Positions 25,655 to 34,571 of a DNA stretch of 64,000 nucleotides are shown here, one piece after another. How positions within the stretch are numbered: the first letter of the stretch is position 1; each line of letters opens with the position of its first letter. The translations under genes and the position numbers were made by a program. The notes under the pieces were generated by a model, which was given only the letters and a program-made list of their open reading frames with translations, was not told where the DNA came from and ran no database searches. Source of the DNA: Winogradskyella endarachnes (GTDB taxonomy: Bacteria; Bacteroidota; Bacteroidia; Flavobacteriales; Flavobacteriaceae); NCBI RefSeq assembly GCF_009741275.1, contig NZ_WOWS01000002.1:372001-436000 (forward strand), given 5' to 3'.

Positions 25655-26899
25655 ATGCGAATAGGAATTATTATTGGAAGAATTGGCGGTGTAGATGGTG
25701 TAGCACTCGAAACCGAAAAATGGATAGATGTATTAAAAAAGCTAGGACATGAAGTCTTTATTATGTCTGGCGAATTTGAATCCTGGGAGATGGATTACGA
25801 CCACGATTACCTGTATCCACCATTATCTTTCTTTTCCGTTGAAGCAGAATGGGGACAACGTAAGGCCTTTTTTGAGCCAGACGACGACCCTTATCCATTA
25901 TTAGGTCACGTTGAGGATGCGTCAAATAAAATTCATCAGGCCATGGAAGCTTGGGTTTTAGAAAAACGTATAGAAGTTCTACTGTCAGAGAATGCTTCAG
26001 CTTTACCTTGTCATTTATCAATGGGAGTTGCCATTAAAAAATTAGTTAAATCTACAGGTTTACCTATTGTAACACACGACCATGATTTTCATTGGGAACG
26101 TGGCCAACGTTACGTCTCTGTACATCCAGAAATCAATAAGTATGTAGATGATAATTTTCCGTTGTTATTACCAGATGTGAGGCATGCGGTTATCAATACA
26201 TTTGGTGTAGAAACCTTTAAAAACCGTTTTGATATTGATGCTATAATGGTACCTAACGTTATGGACTTTAATCGTGTGTATGGTGTACCAACACCAGAAA
26301 ACGAGTTTTTTCTTAGAGACGTTGGTGTTTTAAAAGATGAAATTGCGCTATTGCAAGTAACACGTATTGTAAGACGAAAAGGTATTGAAACCGCCATTTC
26401 TCTAATAGACCAACTAAACGATAAAAAGCTAAAATTAGTTATTACAGGTAATAATAACGATGATGAAAACAAGACCTATTACAATGAGTTAATAGACCAA
26501 ATTCACGATTTAAATTTATCGAGTCAAGTCATTTTTGCAGCACACAAAGTTTTAGACCATAAAGATTTATCAGATGTGTATGCACACGGAAGAGCATGTA
26601 CCTATTTTAGTACCTATGAAGGTTTTGGTAATGCCTTTGTAGAAACCGTATTGGCTAAAAAACCAATTTTTGTGAATGATTATAAACCGGTTTATAGTCA
26701 AGATATTGGTAACAAAGGTTTTGAAACCGTAATGATTTCAGATGGTAATCTTACACCAGAAAGTGTACAGCAAATGTCTGATATCATTTATAACCCAAAA
26801 CGCTGTATAGAAATTGGAGAATACAATTTTGAAATTGGTAAAAAGCACTTTTCGTATGAAGTACTAGAAGAAAAGTTAAGCCAATTATTTACATTTTAA
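25655..26899 (+). CDS. GT-B glycosyltransferase (GT4-like)
   Basis: 414 residues, no signal peptide. N-terminal lobe has IIIGRIGGVDGVALETEKW; C-terminal lobe has VTRIVRRKGIETA and the donor-binding EX7E motif EGFGNAFVE (322-330). A distinctive HDFHWERGQR (143-152) is shared in form with the next gene (HDFYWEGGNR), so the two are paralogous. Known family: retaining transferases using nucleotide sugars; acceptor unknown. Ten bases separate it from the next gene. Start ATG 25655. Confidence 0.88.
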   Translation: MRIGIIIGRIGGVDGVALETEKWIDVLKKLGHEVFIMSGEFESWEMDYDHDYLYPPLSFFSVEAEWGQRKAFFEPDDDPYPLLGHVEDASNKIHQAMEAWVLEKRIEVLLSENASALPCHLSMGVAIKKLVKSTGLPIVTHDHDFHWERGQRYVSVHPEINKYVDDNFPLLLPDVRHAVINTFGVETFKNRFDIDAIMVPNVMDFNRVYGVPTPENEFFLRDVGVLKDEIALLQVTRIVRRKGIETAISLIDQLNDKKLKLVITGNNNDDENKTYYNELIDQIHDLNLSSQVIFAAHKVLDHKDLSDVYAHGRACTYFSTYEGFGNAFVETVLAKKPIFVNDYKPVYSQDIGNKGFETVMISDGNLTPESVQQMSDIIYNPKRCIEIGEYNFEIGKKHFSYEVLEEKLSQLFTF

Positions 26900-26909
26900 G
26901 AATTAGAAC

Positions 26910-29900
26910 ATGACGACTGATAAGACAACAACAAAAATTACGACGATTTTAAATACACTTAAAAATGAAAAAATAAATACCTGGTTTGACTTAGGTTTAT
27001 TCATGGATAAATTTAAAGAGCAGAAAAAAACGTCTGCTTTTAAAGGCAATGCATCCACTTTCGATACACATATTGAAAAAGGAGGTATCGCATTCCTAAC
27101 CTTTTATTTTACCATTGATGGTATTACGGTAGAAACTGAAAAGTATGCCAAAACCTTTAAGAATATATATCCTAATATTCCAATTCACTTTATTGCAGGA
27201 GAAATTAAAGAAGAAGCCAATGAGTTAATACCAAAAGATGCATTTAAAAAAGTAATACCAGAAATGGAAGCTTTTGATGCTTGGCCTTTGTACGAGGATT
27301 TCTTCAAAATTAAAATGGAACGAGGCAGCGAAGCCTACAATAATCTTATTGGTAAGTTTTGGGCTGAGGTTTTAGTACTTGTAGAAAAATTAGGAAGTTA
27401 CATTGAGCAGAATAACATTTCTATGTTATACCTTATTAATGTCTGTTCTAATCCTGGTAACGTGTCTTTGGCATTGGCAACGGTTTTAATTTCAGAATAT
27501 TTAGGCATTCCTGTGATTAATAATAATCACGATTTTTATTGGGAAGGTGGAAATAGAGAAGTAGAAATTAAAAAGAAAGGTCTTAAAAAAGGACCAAGAG
27601 ATTTCTTTTTTCACAATGCACATGTTGGCGAATTTTTCTCAATTATAGAAACTATTTATCCATGGGAAAGTCGCTCTTGGATGAATGTGAATATCAATAG
27701 AATTCAGCAAGACCATCTAATTAATGTTAATGGACATAATCCTGCAAACGTCGCCTTATTAGGTACAGCAGTAGATACTAAATTGCATGCCATGAGTAAG
27801 CGCGATATTATAAAAGCGTTTATGCAAGTGTCTACAATCTTTGCGAATAAAAAGGAGACCATTACAGTACATACGGCTGCGCATCATACCGAAAGTAAAC
27901 GGTCTTTAAAGCCTATTTTATTAGGTCATAAAACCATTAAGCAATTCGATTTTGTAAACAACAATATTGTCTTCTTACAACCCACACGTGTCATTAGTAG
28001 AAAGTCAATTGAGTTAAACTTCAAACTCATTAAACGTTTATTTGCATACGATTCTTTTGCAGAAAAATTCAACACTAATCCACAATTAAAATTATCCTTA
28101 ATTGTTTCAGGGCCCATTCCACATGGTCAACAAAATTATTATCACGATTTAAAAAAGGATTTCAAAAAATTCTTAAAAGAGCTTCCTAAAGAGTTTAAAT
28201 CGCGTGTATTACTTGGCTTTTTATTTAGTGAATTCGATAAAAACGATTTTAAAAAGAAGTATAAAAAACCATTAGATATTAAACAACTTTTTGATGTTGC
28301 TTCACTTATTTTATTGCCAAGTCAAACCGAAGGACGAGGCTTACCAATTATAGAAGCTGCAGCTTGCGGAACACCAATTTTCTGTAGACAATATGAGCCA
28401 AGAGAAGTGTATGATGAGGTTATCGGTAGACATTTAGATGAATCGCTTCGTCTTAATGTTTTAGAATTTAAAGGGTCTAAAGTACCAAAGAAATTGGCAG
28501 AACGCATTTGCGACCATGTGTTTTATCCACAAAACAGAATGGTAGATGTAACGCATAACAGAAGCGTTATTAAAAAGCGTTACAGCCTAGAAGCTTTAGA
28601 GAAAAACATACGTTATATTTTGCAGCGTATGTATTACCAATTGGCGTCAGTATCAATAGAAGATAATCCACAAGTGATAAATTTACTGAAGCAATACAAA
28701 GCATCTGTAGATTTTGAAAACGACGACCTTAATGCGATTCTCAATAAAAAAACAAGACATTATTTACCTGGTTATGGTCGTTTGTCTTTTATGCATTATT
28801 TAAAATCACTTATCGACCCAAGCTTTTTTAGAGTTGAAGAACAATTGGTTAAAGGTCGTGTGATGCGATATGCCAGAACCATGGAAAATGATATTCCAGA
28901 TTTGGTAAATACTAATCTTGAATTGATTCATAAATACTACAATGCTATTGATGATATTTTTAAATACGTAGATGGCGAAATTTCCATTCGGCACGACCAT
29001 GCTTTGGCGTATCGTCATAGAAATAAGAAATCGTATGCCTATCAAGCCTTTACACTTCAAGAAATTACAGGTTTGGTAAATATGATTTATACAGAGGTTT
29101 TTAAACCAAAAAATTTACCAGATTTAACTTTAGCACCACAATTTTTTGCCGATTGGGAATTAGCCCTTTTTCAATTGACTAATAGTAAATATTTAGGTAT
29201 AGATGACCGTAAAATTTTAACCAAGAATTTAAAAAAGAATGTGCCTAAAGGGTATTTTCCTGGTCGTTATATTAAACACGAATTAGAGTATTTTGTGTTA
29301 CAGCCCATTCGTTCTCAATTAAATTTAACCATACAACAAGAATTAACCTCAGAAATACTCGAAGCCAATGTAGATAAGTTAGAAAAAATCTACATTTTTA
29401 TACACGAACCAAGAATTACAAAATGGTTCTCTAGTGCAGATATTAAAGAGTATTTAGAAAGCGGTAAAGAGCCAGAATTAGGCTTGTTATATAAGGCTGG
29501 TGTGGTTCAGATTATTGAAACCAAACAATGGTCAGAAGGTGTGCATTTTCCACAAATGGGACCAAAAGCCATTAAGATTTTACGCGCTATTAAAGAGGCG
29601 AACGGCTTCTTAATAACCAATGGAGAATCGGCTGCAATGATGACAGATATTATTGAAATAGACCATTTTCATATCGGAAAAGTACTGTACGAAATGACGG
29701 CTAAAATTATGGGAATTCCTAAAGGTAGTGGCTTCATTCAGTTTGTACCAGCAGGTGTGCGCACAACCTTAGCGTATCCTACGCCAATACAAACCGCTAA
29801 AGATTTTGATGATGTACTTAAAAGTGATTTATATCAAGATTTAAAAGACACGTTAAGCGAAAAAGAATTGCTAAGTATCGTCACTAAAGATGCCATTGAA

Positions 29901-31106
29901 AACGGCACACCAATTAAAAAATTATTACTTCAAATAAAGGATGATTTAAAATTATCCAAAACCGTTGAAAAAGTAAAATCATCATATGCAGGTGGAGTGT
30001 ATGAAGATGGTTTACCTTGGAGTGGTGTTTTAGCAGAAATTGACACCAAAAAACACCATTGGAAATTCGCCGCACATATTGCCAATAAAGAACCTAAAAA
30101 TGTACCAGCACTTGTAAAAGAGTACAAGAAGAAAAGTAAAAACCCAAATAAAATAGAATTGGCTTGGAATGGTGGTTATATTTTAAATCCGGAATTGGTT
30201 GGTAAACTCGGACTACCAGAAACTTATATCGGTTCGCCGTTAGGTTTACTAATAATGGACAACAAAGTGTTTTGTCCACCACTTTTTAACAAACCTGCTT
30301 TTATCATTTATAAAAATGGAGACGTAGATATTAGAAAAGTGAATAGTAAAGCCGGTTTAACTGTTAAAGGGAAAGAAAAAGACCTAACATTTACAAGTGC
30401 CAATTACAATGCACATAGTGAAACAGAACCTTGTTTCTATGATTTGTCATTTACTGAAGAATCATATGTTGGCAACGGCAATGTGATTGTTAGAATTGCA
30501 GGAAATACAGTAAAAGAAATTATAAAAACAAAGCCAAAAGAAGAAGTAAAAGTGATTCCTGTTGGAATTACATTGTCTGTTCCTGAAGCTTTATTTTCAG
30601 ATACCATGTTTGAAGAAGGTAAGCCGTTATCAATTCAATTATTAGAACCAGAAGAAAACCCTTATAAATGGGATGAGATTTCTTATGCCATTGAAGCAGG
30701 ACCAATGTTAATAGATGAAGGCAAACAAATTCTAAATATGGAAGACGAAGGTTGGAAAACCACAAACTCTATTAAAACACAAGCAGCACGATTAGATTTT
30801 ACTGATATGCGAGGTCCAAAAATTGCCGTGGGAATTACCAAAGAAGGTAAATTAATGGTGTTGATGGTAAATGGAAGAATTAGAGAATCTGTAGGCGCTA
30901 CACATTTTGATATGGTAGATATTCTTTTAAAATACGGAATGGATAAAGCAATGGGCTTTGACCCAGGAGGAAGTAGTACGTTGGTTGTAGACGGAAATAT
31001 TATGAATATTTCGCCATACAATAAAAACTACGAAAAAGACATTTACGCATTACCACCAGAACCGAGATTTGTAGCTAATGCTATTATGGGTTGGATTGAA
31101 GATTAA
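26910..31106 (+). CDS. Giant fusion: GT-B glycosyltransferase + middle region + phosphodiester glycosidase (NAGPA) domain
   Basis: 1398 residues, no signal peptide. Residues ~50-590: GT-B transferase with HDFYWEGGNR (~208) and EX7E motif EGRGLPIIE (474-482). Residues ~600-1040: unassigned, helical, includes HDHALAYRHRNKKS. Residues ~1050-1398: NAGPA-type phosphodiester glycosidase, with ELAWNGGYI (~1083) and the hallmark GFDPGGSSTLVVDG (~1350). NAGPA enzymes cut sugar-1-phosphate diesters and those characterised act outside the cytoplasm, so a cytoplasmic fusion to a transferase is odd. Likely operon with the upstream paralogous transferase. A strong terminator follows. Domain calls are by motif only. 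Confidence 0.85.
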   Translation: MTTDKTTTKITTILNTLKNEKINTWFDLGLFMDKFKEQKKTSAFKGNASTFDTHIEKGGIAFLTFYFTIDGITVETEKYAKTFKNIYPNIPIHFIAGEIKEEANELIPKDAFKKVIPEMEAFDAWPLYEDFFKIKMERGSEAYNNLIGKFWAEVLVLVEKLGSYIEQNNISMLYLINVCSNPGNVSLALATVLISEYLGIPVINNNHDFYWEGGNREVEIKKKGLKKGPRDFFFHNAHVGEFFSIIETIYPWESRSWMNVNINRIQQDHLINVNGHNPANVALLGTAVDTKLHAMSKRDIIKAFMQVSTIFANKKETITVHTAAHHTESKRSLKPILLGHKTIKQFDFVNNNIVFLQPTRVISRKSIELNFKLIKRLFAYDSFAEKFNTNPQLKLSLIVSGPIPHGQQNYYHDLKKDFKKFLKELPKEFKSRVLLGFLFSEFDKNDFKKKYKKPLDIKQLFDVASLILLPSQTEGRGLPIIEAAACGTPIFCRQYEPREVYDEVIGRHLDESLRLNVLEFKGSKVPKKLAERICDHVFYPQNRMVDVTHNRSVIKKRYSLEALEKNIRYILQRMYYQLASVSIEDNPQVINLLKQYKASVDFENDDLNAILNKKTRHYLPGYGRLSFMHYLKSLIDPSFFRVEEQLVKGRVMRYARTMENDIPDLVNTNLELIHKYYNAIDDIFKYVDGEISIRHDHALAYRHRNKKSYAYQAFTLQEITGLVNMIYTEVFKPKNLPDLTLAPQFFADWELALFQLTNSKYLGIDDRKILTKNLKKNVPKGYFPGRYIKHELEYFVLQPIRSQLNLTIQQELTSEILEANVDKLEKIYIFIHEPRITKWFSSADIKEYLESGKEPELGLLYKAGVVQIIETKQWSEGVHFPQMGPKAIKILRAIKEANGFLITNGESAAMMTDIIEIDHFHIGKVLYEMTAKIMGIPKGSGFIQFVPAGVRTTLAYPTPIQTAKDFDDVLKSDLYQDLKDTLSEKELLSIVTKDAIENGTPIKKLLLQIKDDLKLSKTVEKVKSSYAGGVYEDGLPWSGVLAEIDTKKHHWKFAAHIANKEPKNVPALVKEYKKKSKNPNKIELAWNGGYILNPELVGKLGLPETYIGSPLGLLIMDNKVFCPPLFNKPAFIIYKNGDVDIRKVNSKAGLTVKGKEKDLTFTSANYNAHSETEPCFYDLSFTEESYVGNGNVIVRIAGNTVKEIIKTKPKEEVKVIPVGITLSVPEALFSDTMFEEGKPLSIQLLEPEENPYKWDEISYAIEAGPMLIDEGKQILNMEDEGWKTTNSIKTQAARLDFTDMRGPKIAVGITKEGKLMVLMVNGRIRESVGATHFDMVDILLKYGMDKAMGFDPGGSSTLVVDGNIMNISPYNKNYEKDIYALPPEPRFVANAIMGWIED

Positions 31107-31123
31107 CATAAAATTCTAATTAT

Positions 31124-31161
31124 AAAAAAGAGGCAAATACTGATATTTGTCTCTTTTTTTA
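31124..31161 (+). terminator. Intrinsic terminator after the GT-NAGPA fusion gene
   Basis: 15-bp stem (31125-31139 with 31144-31158, one wobble), 4-base loop, T run. Confidence 0.85.
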
Positions 31162-31180
31162 TATATAATTTATACCTCAA

Positions 31181-32007
31181 CGTCACTTCGAGTGAAATTT
31201 CGTTTTTCAGAAATTTTTTATCGAGAAGCTTTTATACTAACTAAGGTTCTCGATACAATTTTTTCGTACCTCAAAAACCACTCGAACAGACGATTTATTA
31301 TGTTATTTAAATCATATTGTTTAGTTGATTTTGGATGAAACTTCATTTGTAACGTATCGTCACTTCGAGTGAAATTTCTTTTTTTTAGAAATTTTGTATC
31401 GAGAAGCTTTTATACTAACCAAGGTTCTCGATACAATTTTTCGTACCTCAAAATCACTCGAACAGACGTTTTATTATGTTGTTTAAATCATATTGTTTAG
31501 TTGATTTTGGATGAAACGTCATTTGTTACGTATCGTCACTTCGAGTGAAATTTCGTTTTTCAGAAATTTTGTATCGAGAGGCTTTTATACTAACCAAGGT
31601 TCTCGATACAATTTTTCGTACCTCAAAATCACTCGAACAGACGTTTTATTATGTTGTTTAAATCATATTGTTTAGTTGATTTTGGTTGAAACTTCATTGT
31701 AACGTATCGTCACTTCGAGTGAAATTTCTTTTTTTTAGAAATTTTGTATCGAGAAGCTTTTATACTAACCAAGGTTCTCGATACAATTTTTTCGTACTTC
31801 AAAAACCACTCGAACGGACGTTTTATTATGCTATTAAATTCATATCGTTAAGTTGATTTCGGTTGAAACCTCTTTTATAAAGTACCGTCACTTCGAGTGA
31901 AATTTCGTTTTTCAGAAATTTTGTATAGAGAAGCTTTCATACTAACCAAGGTTCTCGATACAATTTTTTCGTACCTCAAAAACCACTCGAACGGACGTTT
32001 TTATTAG
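31181..32007. repeat. Tandem array of a ~176-bp unit containing a long imperfect palindrome
   Basis: Five copies start at 31181, 31358, 31534, 31708 and 31886 (periods 177, 176, 174, 178); the fifth lacks the spacer. Each copy opens CGTCACTTCGAGTG and has outer arms pairing with CACTCGAAC.GACG about 115-120 bases later, inner arms TGTATCGAGAA/TTCTCGATACA, and a ~60-base AT-rich spacer. Small frames inside it are not credible genes. Confidence 0.9.
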
Positions 32008-32010
32008 TTT

Positions 32011-32041
32011 ATCAACCATCAACCATCAACCATCAACCATC
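32011..32041. repeat. Heptanucleotide repeat at the stop of the epimerase gene
   Basis: Four perfect ATCAACC units plus ATC. The last base overlaps the TAG stop (32041-32043) of the minus-strand TIGR01777 gene. Confidence 0.75.
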
Positions 32042-32946
32042 TATCCCAACAAATCCTCTAAAGCAGGTTTCAGATTCACATACTGAAAATCAAAGCCTTC
32101 ACTTTCTATTTTTTGAGAACTGACACGTTGACTTTCAAATAAAAGAATATGCATTTCGCCTAAAACCAGTTTCATAGCGAATTTTGGAATATTTGGTAAA
32201 ATTAACGGACGATGTAAAACTTTAGTAGCAACCTTAGTCAGTTCTTTATTGGTAACCGCATTTGGAGCAACACCATTATAGATACCTTCTAAATTTTGTT
32301 GTACCGCAAAGACAAAGAGTGATGCTAAATCTTTAACATGAATCCAACTTTGCCATTGTTTTCCGCTACCAAAAGCAGCACCAGCGCCAAACTTTATGGG
32401 TTTTACAATTTCTGGTAAAGCACCACCATCTTTGGCTAAAACTAAGCCAATTCTTATTTTGGCAACCTTACAACCTAAAGCTTTAAATCCATCCACAGCA
32501 GCTTCCCATTCCTTAACGACTTTTCCTAAAAAAGTATCTGAAATTTCGGTAGTTGTTTCCTCGTAATAATTAACCAAACTTGTTGGGTAAATGCCAATAG
32601 CACTTGCAGAAACCACATGGTCAATTTTGTAATTATGTGTTTTTATGGTGTCTTGAAGCAGTTGTGCAGTTTTAGTTCTACTTTCTAAGATTTGTTTTTT
32701 GTAATCCTCTGTCCAACGTTTAGAAATAGAAGCACCAACCATATTTATGATGGCAGAAACACCTTCAAAACATTTGTGGTCTATCTCGCTGTTATTGGGA
32801 TTCCAATAAAACCCTTTGTAATTGTTTGCTGAACTCAGTTTCGATTTTGAAGTCGTTAAGTAATGTACATCAATGCCTTTAGCATGACACTTTTTTACAA
32901 TTTCTTGTCCTATTAATCCTGTTGCACCTGTTATTAAAACGGTCAT
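32041..32946 (-). CDS. TIGR01777 family (YfcH-like) SDR epimerase
   Basis: 301 residues. N-terminal NAD(P)-binding GATGLIGQEI (residues ~7-16), and the family blocks NMVGASISKRWTEDYKKQI (~68) and GSGKQWQSWIHVKDLA (~198). Extended SDR fold; the reaction is not known for the family. ATG at 32946. Flanked downstream by the palindromic array plus heptamer repeat and upstream by an inverted palindrome copy. Confidence 0.92.
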   Translation of the reverse strand: MTVLITGATGLIGQEIVKKCHAKGIDVHYLTTSKSKLSSANNYKGFYWNPNNSEIDHKCFEGVSAIINMVGASISKRWTEDYKKQILESRTKTAQLLQDTIKTHNYKIDHVVSASAIGIYPTSLVNYYEETTTEISDTFLGKVVKEWEAAVDGFKALGCKVAKIRIGLVLAKDGGALPEIVKPIKFGAGAAFGSGKQWQSWIHVKDLASLFVFAVQQNLEGIYNGVAPNAVTNKELTKVATKVLHRPLILPNIPKFAMKLVLGEMHILLFESQRVSSQKIESEGFDFQYVNLKPALEDLLG

Positions 32947-33198
32947 TTTTCTTTTTTATGTAAAGATACGAAAGGTGTAAAGGTTCTGTAAGTGTTTTAG
33001 TTAGGATTTAACGTTTGGGTGTTTAATGTTGTTGGGAAGTTGGGTAGTTCGGAAGTTGTAAAGTATCAAGGTCTCAAAGTTAAAAAAGTTAATGGTTGAA
33101 AGTTTTATAGTTTCAAAGAAGCAGAGATGCAAAGTTGCAAAGTTGTGAAGCTAGAAGATTGAAAGTTGAAAAGAATCTTATTTTCAAATTACCTCTAA
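32947..33198. other. Intergenic region with AAAGTTG-type micro-repeats
   Basis: No gene seen. From ~33030 to ~33175 there are many imperfect GGAAGTTG, AAAGTTGC and GAAAGTTG words, roughly 7-8 bases apart, resembling decayed versions of the short tandem repeats elsewhere in the window. Near 32970 a TATCTTTA on the minus strand may be the epimerase -7 box. Confidence 0.45.
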
Positions 33199-33334
33199 CG
33201 TCAGTTCGAGTGATTTGTGAGGTACGAGCAAATTGTATCGAGAACCTTATAGTTGTGGATGCTTCTCGATAGTTTTAGTTAGTTTGAAGTACAAAATCAA
33301 TTAACAGGAATTTCATTAGAAGTGATGTTGAGGT
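33199..33334. repeat. Solitary inverted copy of the array palindrome
   Basis: Reads CGTCAGTTCGAGTGATTTG, then GAGGTACGAG, then TTGTATCGAGAACC, then CTTCTCGATAG, ending AAGTGATGTTGAGGT. This is the reverse complement order of the palindrome in the 31181-32007 array, diverged in the second half. Confidence 0.75.
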
Positions 33335-33406
33335 GTAACTAATGTTATTTGTTAACTAAATGTTTTCAATGCTCTCAACATTTAGCTCATTGCATGTCGC
33401 TGAATG

Positions 33407-34111
33407 TTACGAGCCCTTTTTCTGGGCTCGTAACATTTCACGTTTTCCAGGAGGTCCAGGTAAACGTTCAACAATAAATCCGACGGCTTGCATAGCACGT
33501 CTTACGCTTCCTTTGGCAGAGTAGGTTACTAAAATACCATTGTCTTGTAAGGCGTTATACATTATTTTAAAAATATCTTCGGTCCATAAATCGGGTTGAA
33601 CGCGAGCACCAAAAGCATCAAAATAAATGATATTGTAGGTATAGACAGCTGTAATATCTTTAAAGAATTTTTCCTGTTTTTCTAATTTAAAACTAGGAGT
33701 GATGTCATGTGGAGTTTCCCAAGATACACTGTGTAATTTGTTAAAAGCGGCATTGTGAGATTTAGAAATTAATTCAACATAATTAAGCTGATTGATTTCT
33801 TCTAACTGAACAGGATAGGCTTCTACACCTGTATAATTGAGTTTTAAATTTAATTTTTCGCCTTCAACTAAGGTTAAAAACGCATTGAGACCTGTGCCAA
33901 ATCCAATTTCTAAAATGGAAATGGGTTTAGATTTTGAAACGTGTTCAGTAGATGCTGAATCGAGTTCAGTACTAAAGAAAAGCAAACCATGTTTTAAAAA
34001 TACGTGGTTTGCTTCTTGTATAGCACCATGGATGGAATGGTATTGCTCGTTCCATTCTTCAATTTGAATGGTTTTAGAGCCATCAGAGGTGGTAATTATT
34101 TTTCGTTTCAA
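33407..34111 (-). CDS. mnmD: tRNA 5-methylaminomethyl-2-thiouridine methyltransferase MnmD
   Basis: 234 residues. Performs the last SAM-dependent methylation of wobble mnm5(s2)U34. Visible: N-terminal WNEQYHSIHGAIQE, SAM motif EIGFGTGLNAF (~73-83), YFDAFGARVQPDLWTEDIF (~160) and C-terminal LPGPPGKREML. Unlike E. coli MnmC it is not fused to the MnmC1 oxidase, as is usual in this group. The start is TTG at 34111, one base after the stop of the upstream gene; no in-frame ATG fits and an upstream stop limits extension. Third gene of a tight unit. Confidence 0.92.
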   Translation of the reverse strand: MKRKIITTSDGSKTIQIEEWNEQYHSIHGAIQEANHVFLKHGLLFFSTELDSASTEHVSKSKPISILEIGFGTGLNAFLTLVEGEKLNLKLNYTGVEAYPVQLEEINQLNYVELISKSHNAAFNKLHSVSWETPHDITPSFKLEKQEKFFKDITAVYTYNIIYFDAFGARVQPDLWTEDIFKIMYNALQDNGILVTYSAKGSVRRAMQAVGFIVERLPGPPGKREMLRAQKKGS

Positions 34112-34112
34112 A

Positions 34113-34571
34113 TTATTGAATCAGTAGTTTCTTAATCTTTGGTATTGGTCCTGTACATTCTGTTTTATGGCAACCTAAACAATTATTAATAGATGCATTG
34201 TAGCGTTCTTTTAAATCTACATTAGAGATGGTGTCTATAATGGTTTGTTGCGACGCAATAAAAACATTTACAAAACTATTCCAAGCAGGTGTTCTTCCAT
34301 TCTTGTCTGTCATTTCTGCTGTATGTAACTTTGCTAAATCTAAAGGTAATTGCGTTGGTGTTTTGCCAGCCACAATTTGTGCTTTTAACTGTTGGTTGTA
34401 AGCATACATGGCATTCATTAAGTTTGCCATTTCAGACGGTTGGTACATGTCGTATTCAACAACTTTCTTGGTAGTTGATTCAGCTACGTTTTCTTCGTTT
34501 TGACAATTTAGAAAGATCAGAAAGATAAGTAGGTATAAACTTAGATATTTATTGTTGTAATAAAACGCCAT
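34113..34571 (-). CDS. Putative mono-heme c-type lipoprotein
   Basis: 152 residues from ATG 34571. Lipoprotein signal FLIFLNCQ (Cys ~23) and a single CxxCH heme motif, CLGCH, near residue 131, followed by KTECTGP. The helical body with a C-terminal CxxCH is like cytochrome c' or small diheme-related proteins, but only one heme site is seen. The start overlaps the end of the DUF4920 gene by 23 bases, and mnmD starts one base after its stop. A TTG at 34592 is possible but would extend ahead of the signal. Confidence 0.78.
   Translation of the reverse strand: MAFYYNNKYLSLYLLIFLIFLNCQNEENVAESTTKKVVEYDMYQPSEMANLMNAMYAYNQQLKAQIVAGKTPTQLPLDLAKLHTAEMTDKNGRTPAWNSFVNVFIASQQTIIDTISNVDLKERYNASINNCLGCHKTECTGPIPKIKKLLIQ

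Noticed and set aside
31147..31338. A 63-residue open frame in the palindromic array
   Set aside because: It lies wholly in the terminator and repeat DNA, is not kept in the other copies and has no protein-like composition.
31181..32007. Regular repeats suggesting a CRISPR array
   Set aside because: The unit is ~176 bp, the spacer is conserved between copies, and no cas gene is near. It is a tandem duplication of a palindrome plus spacer.
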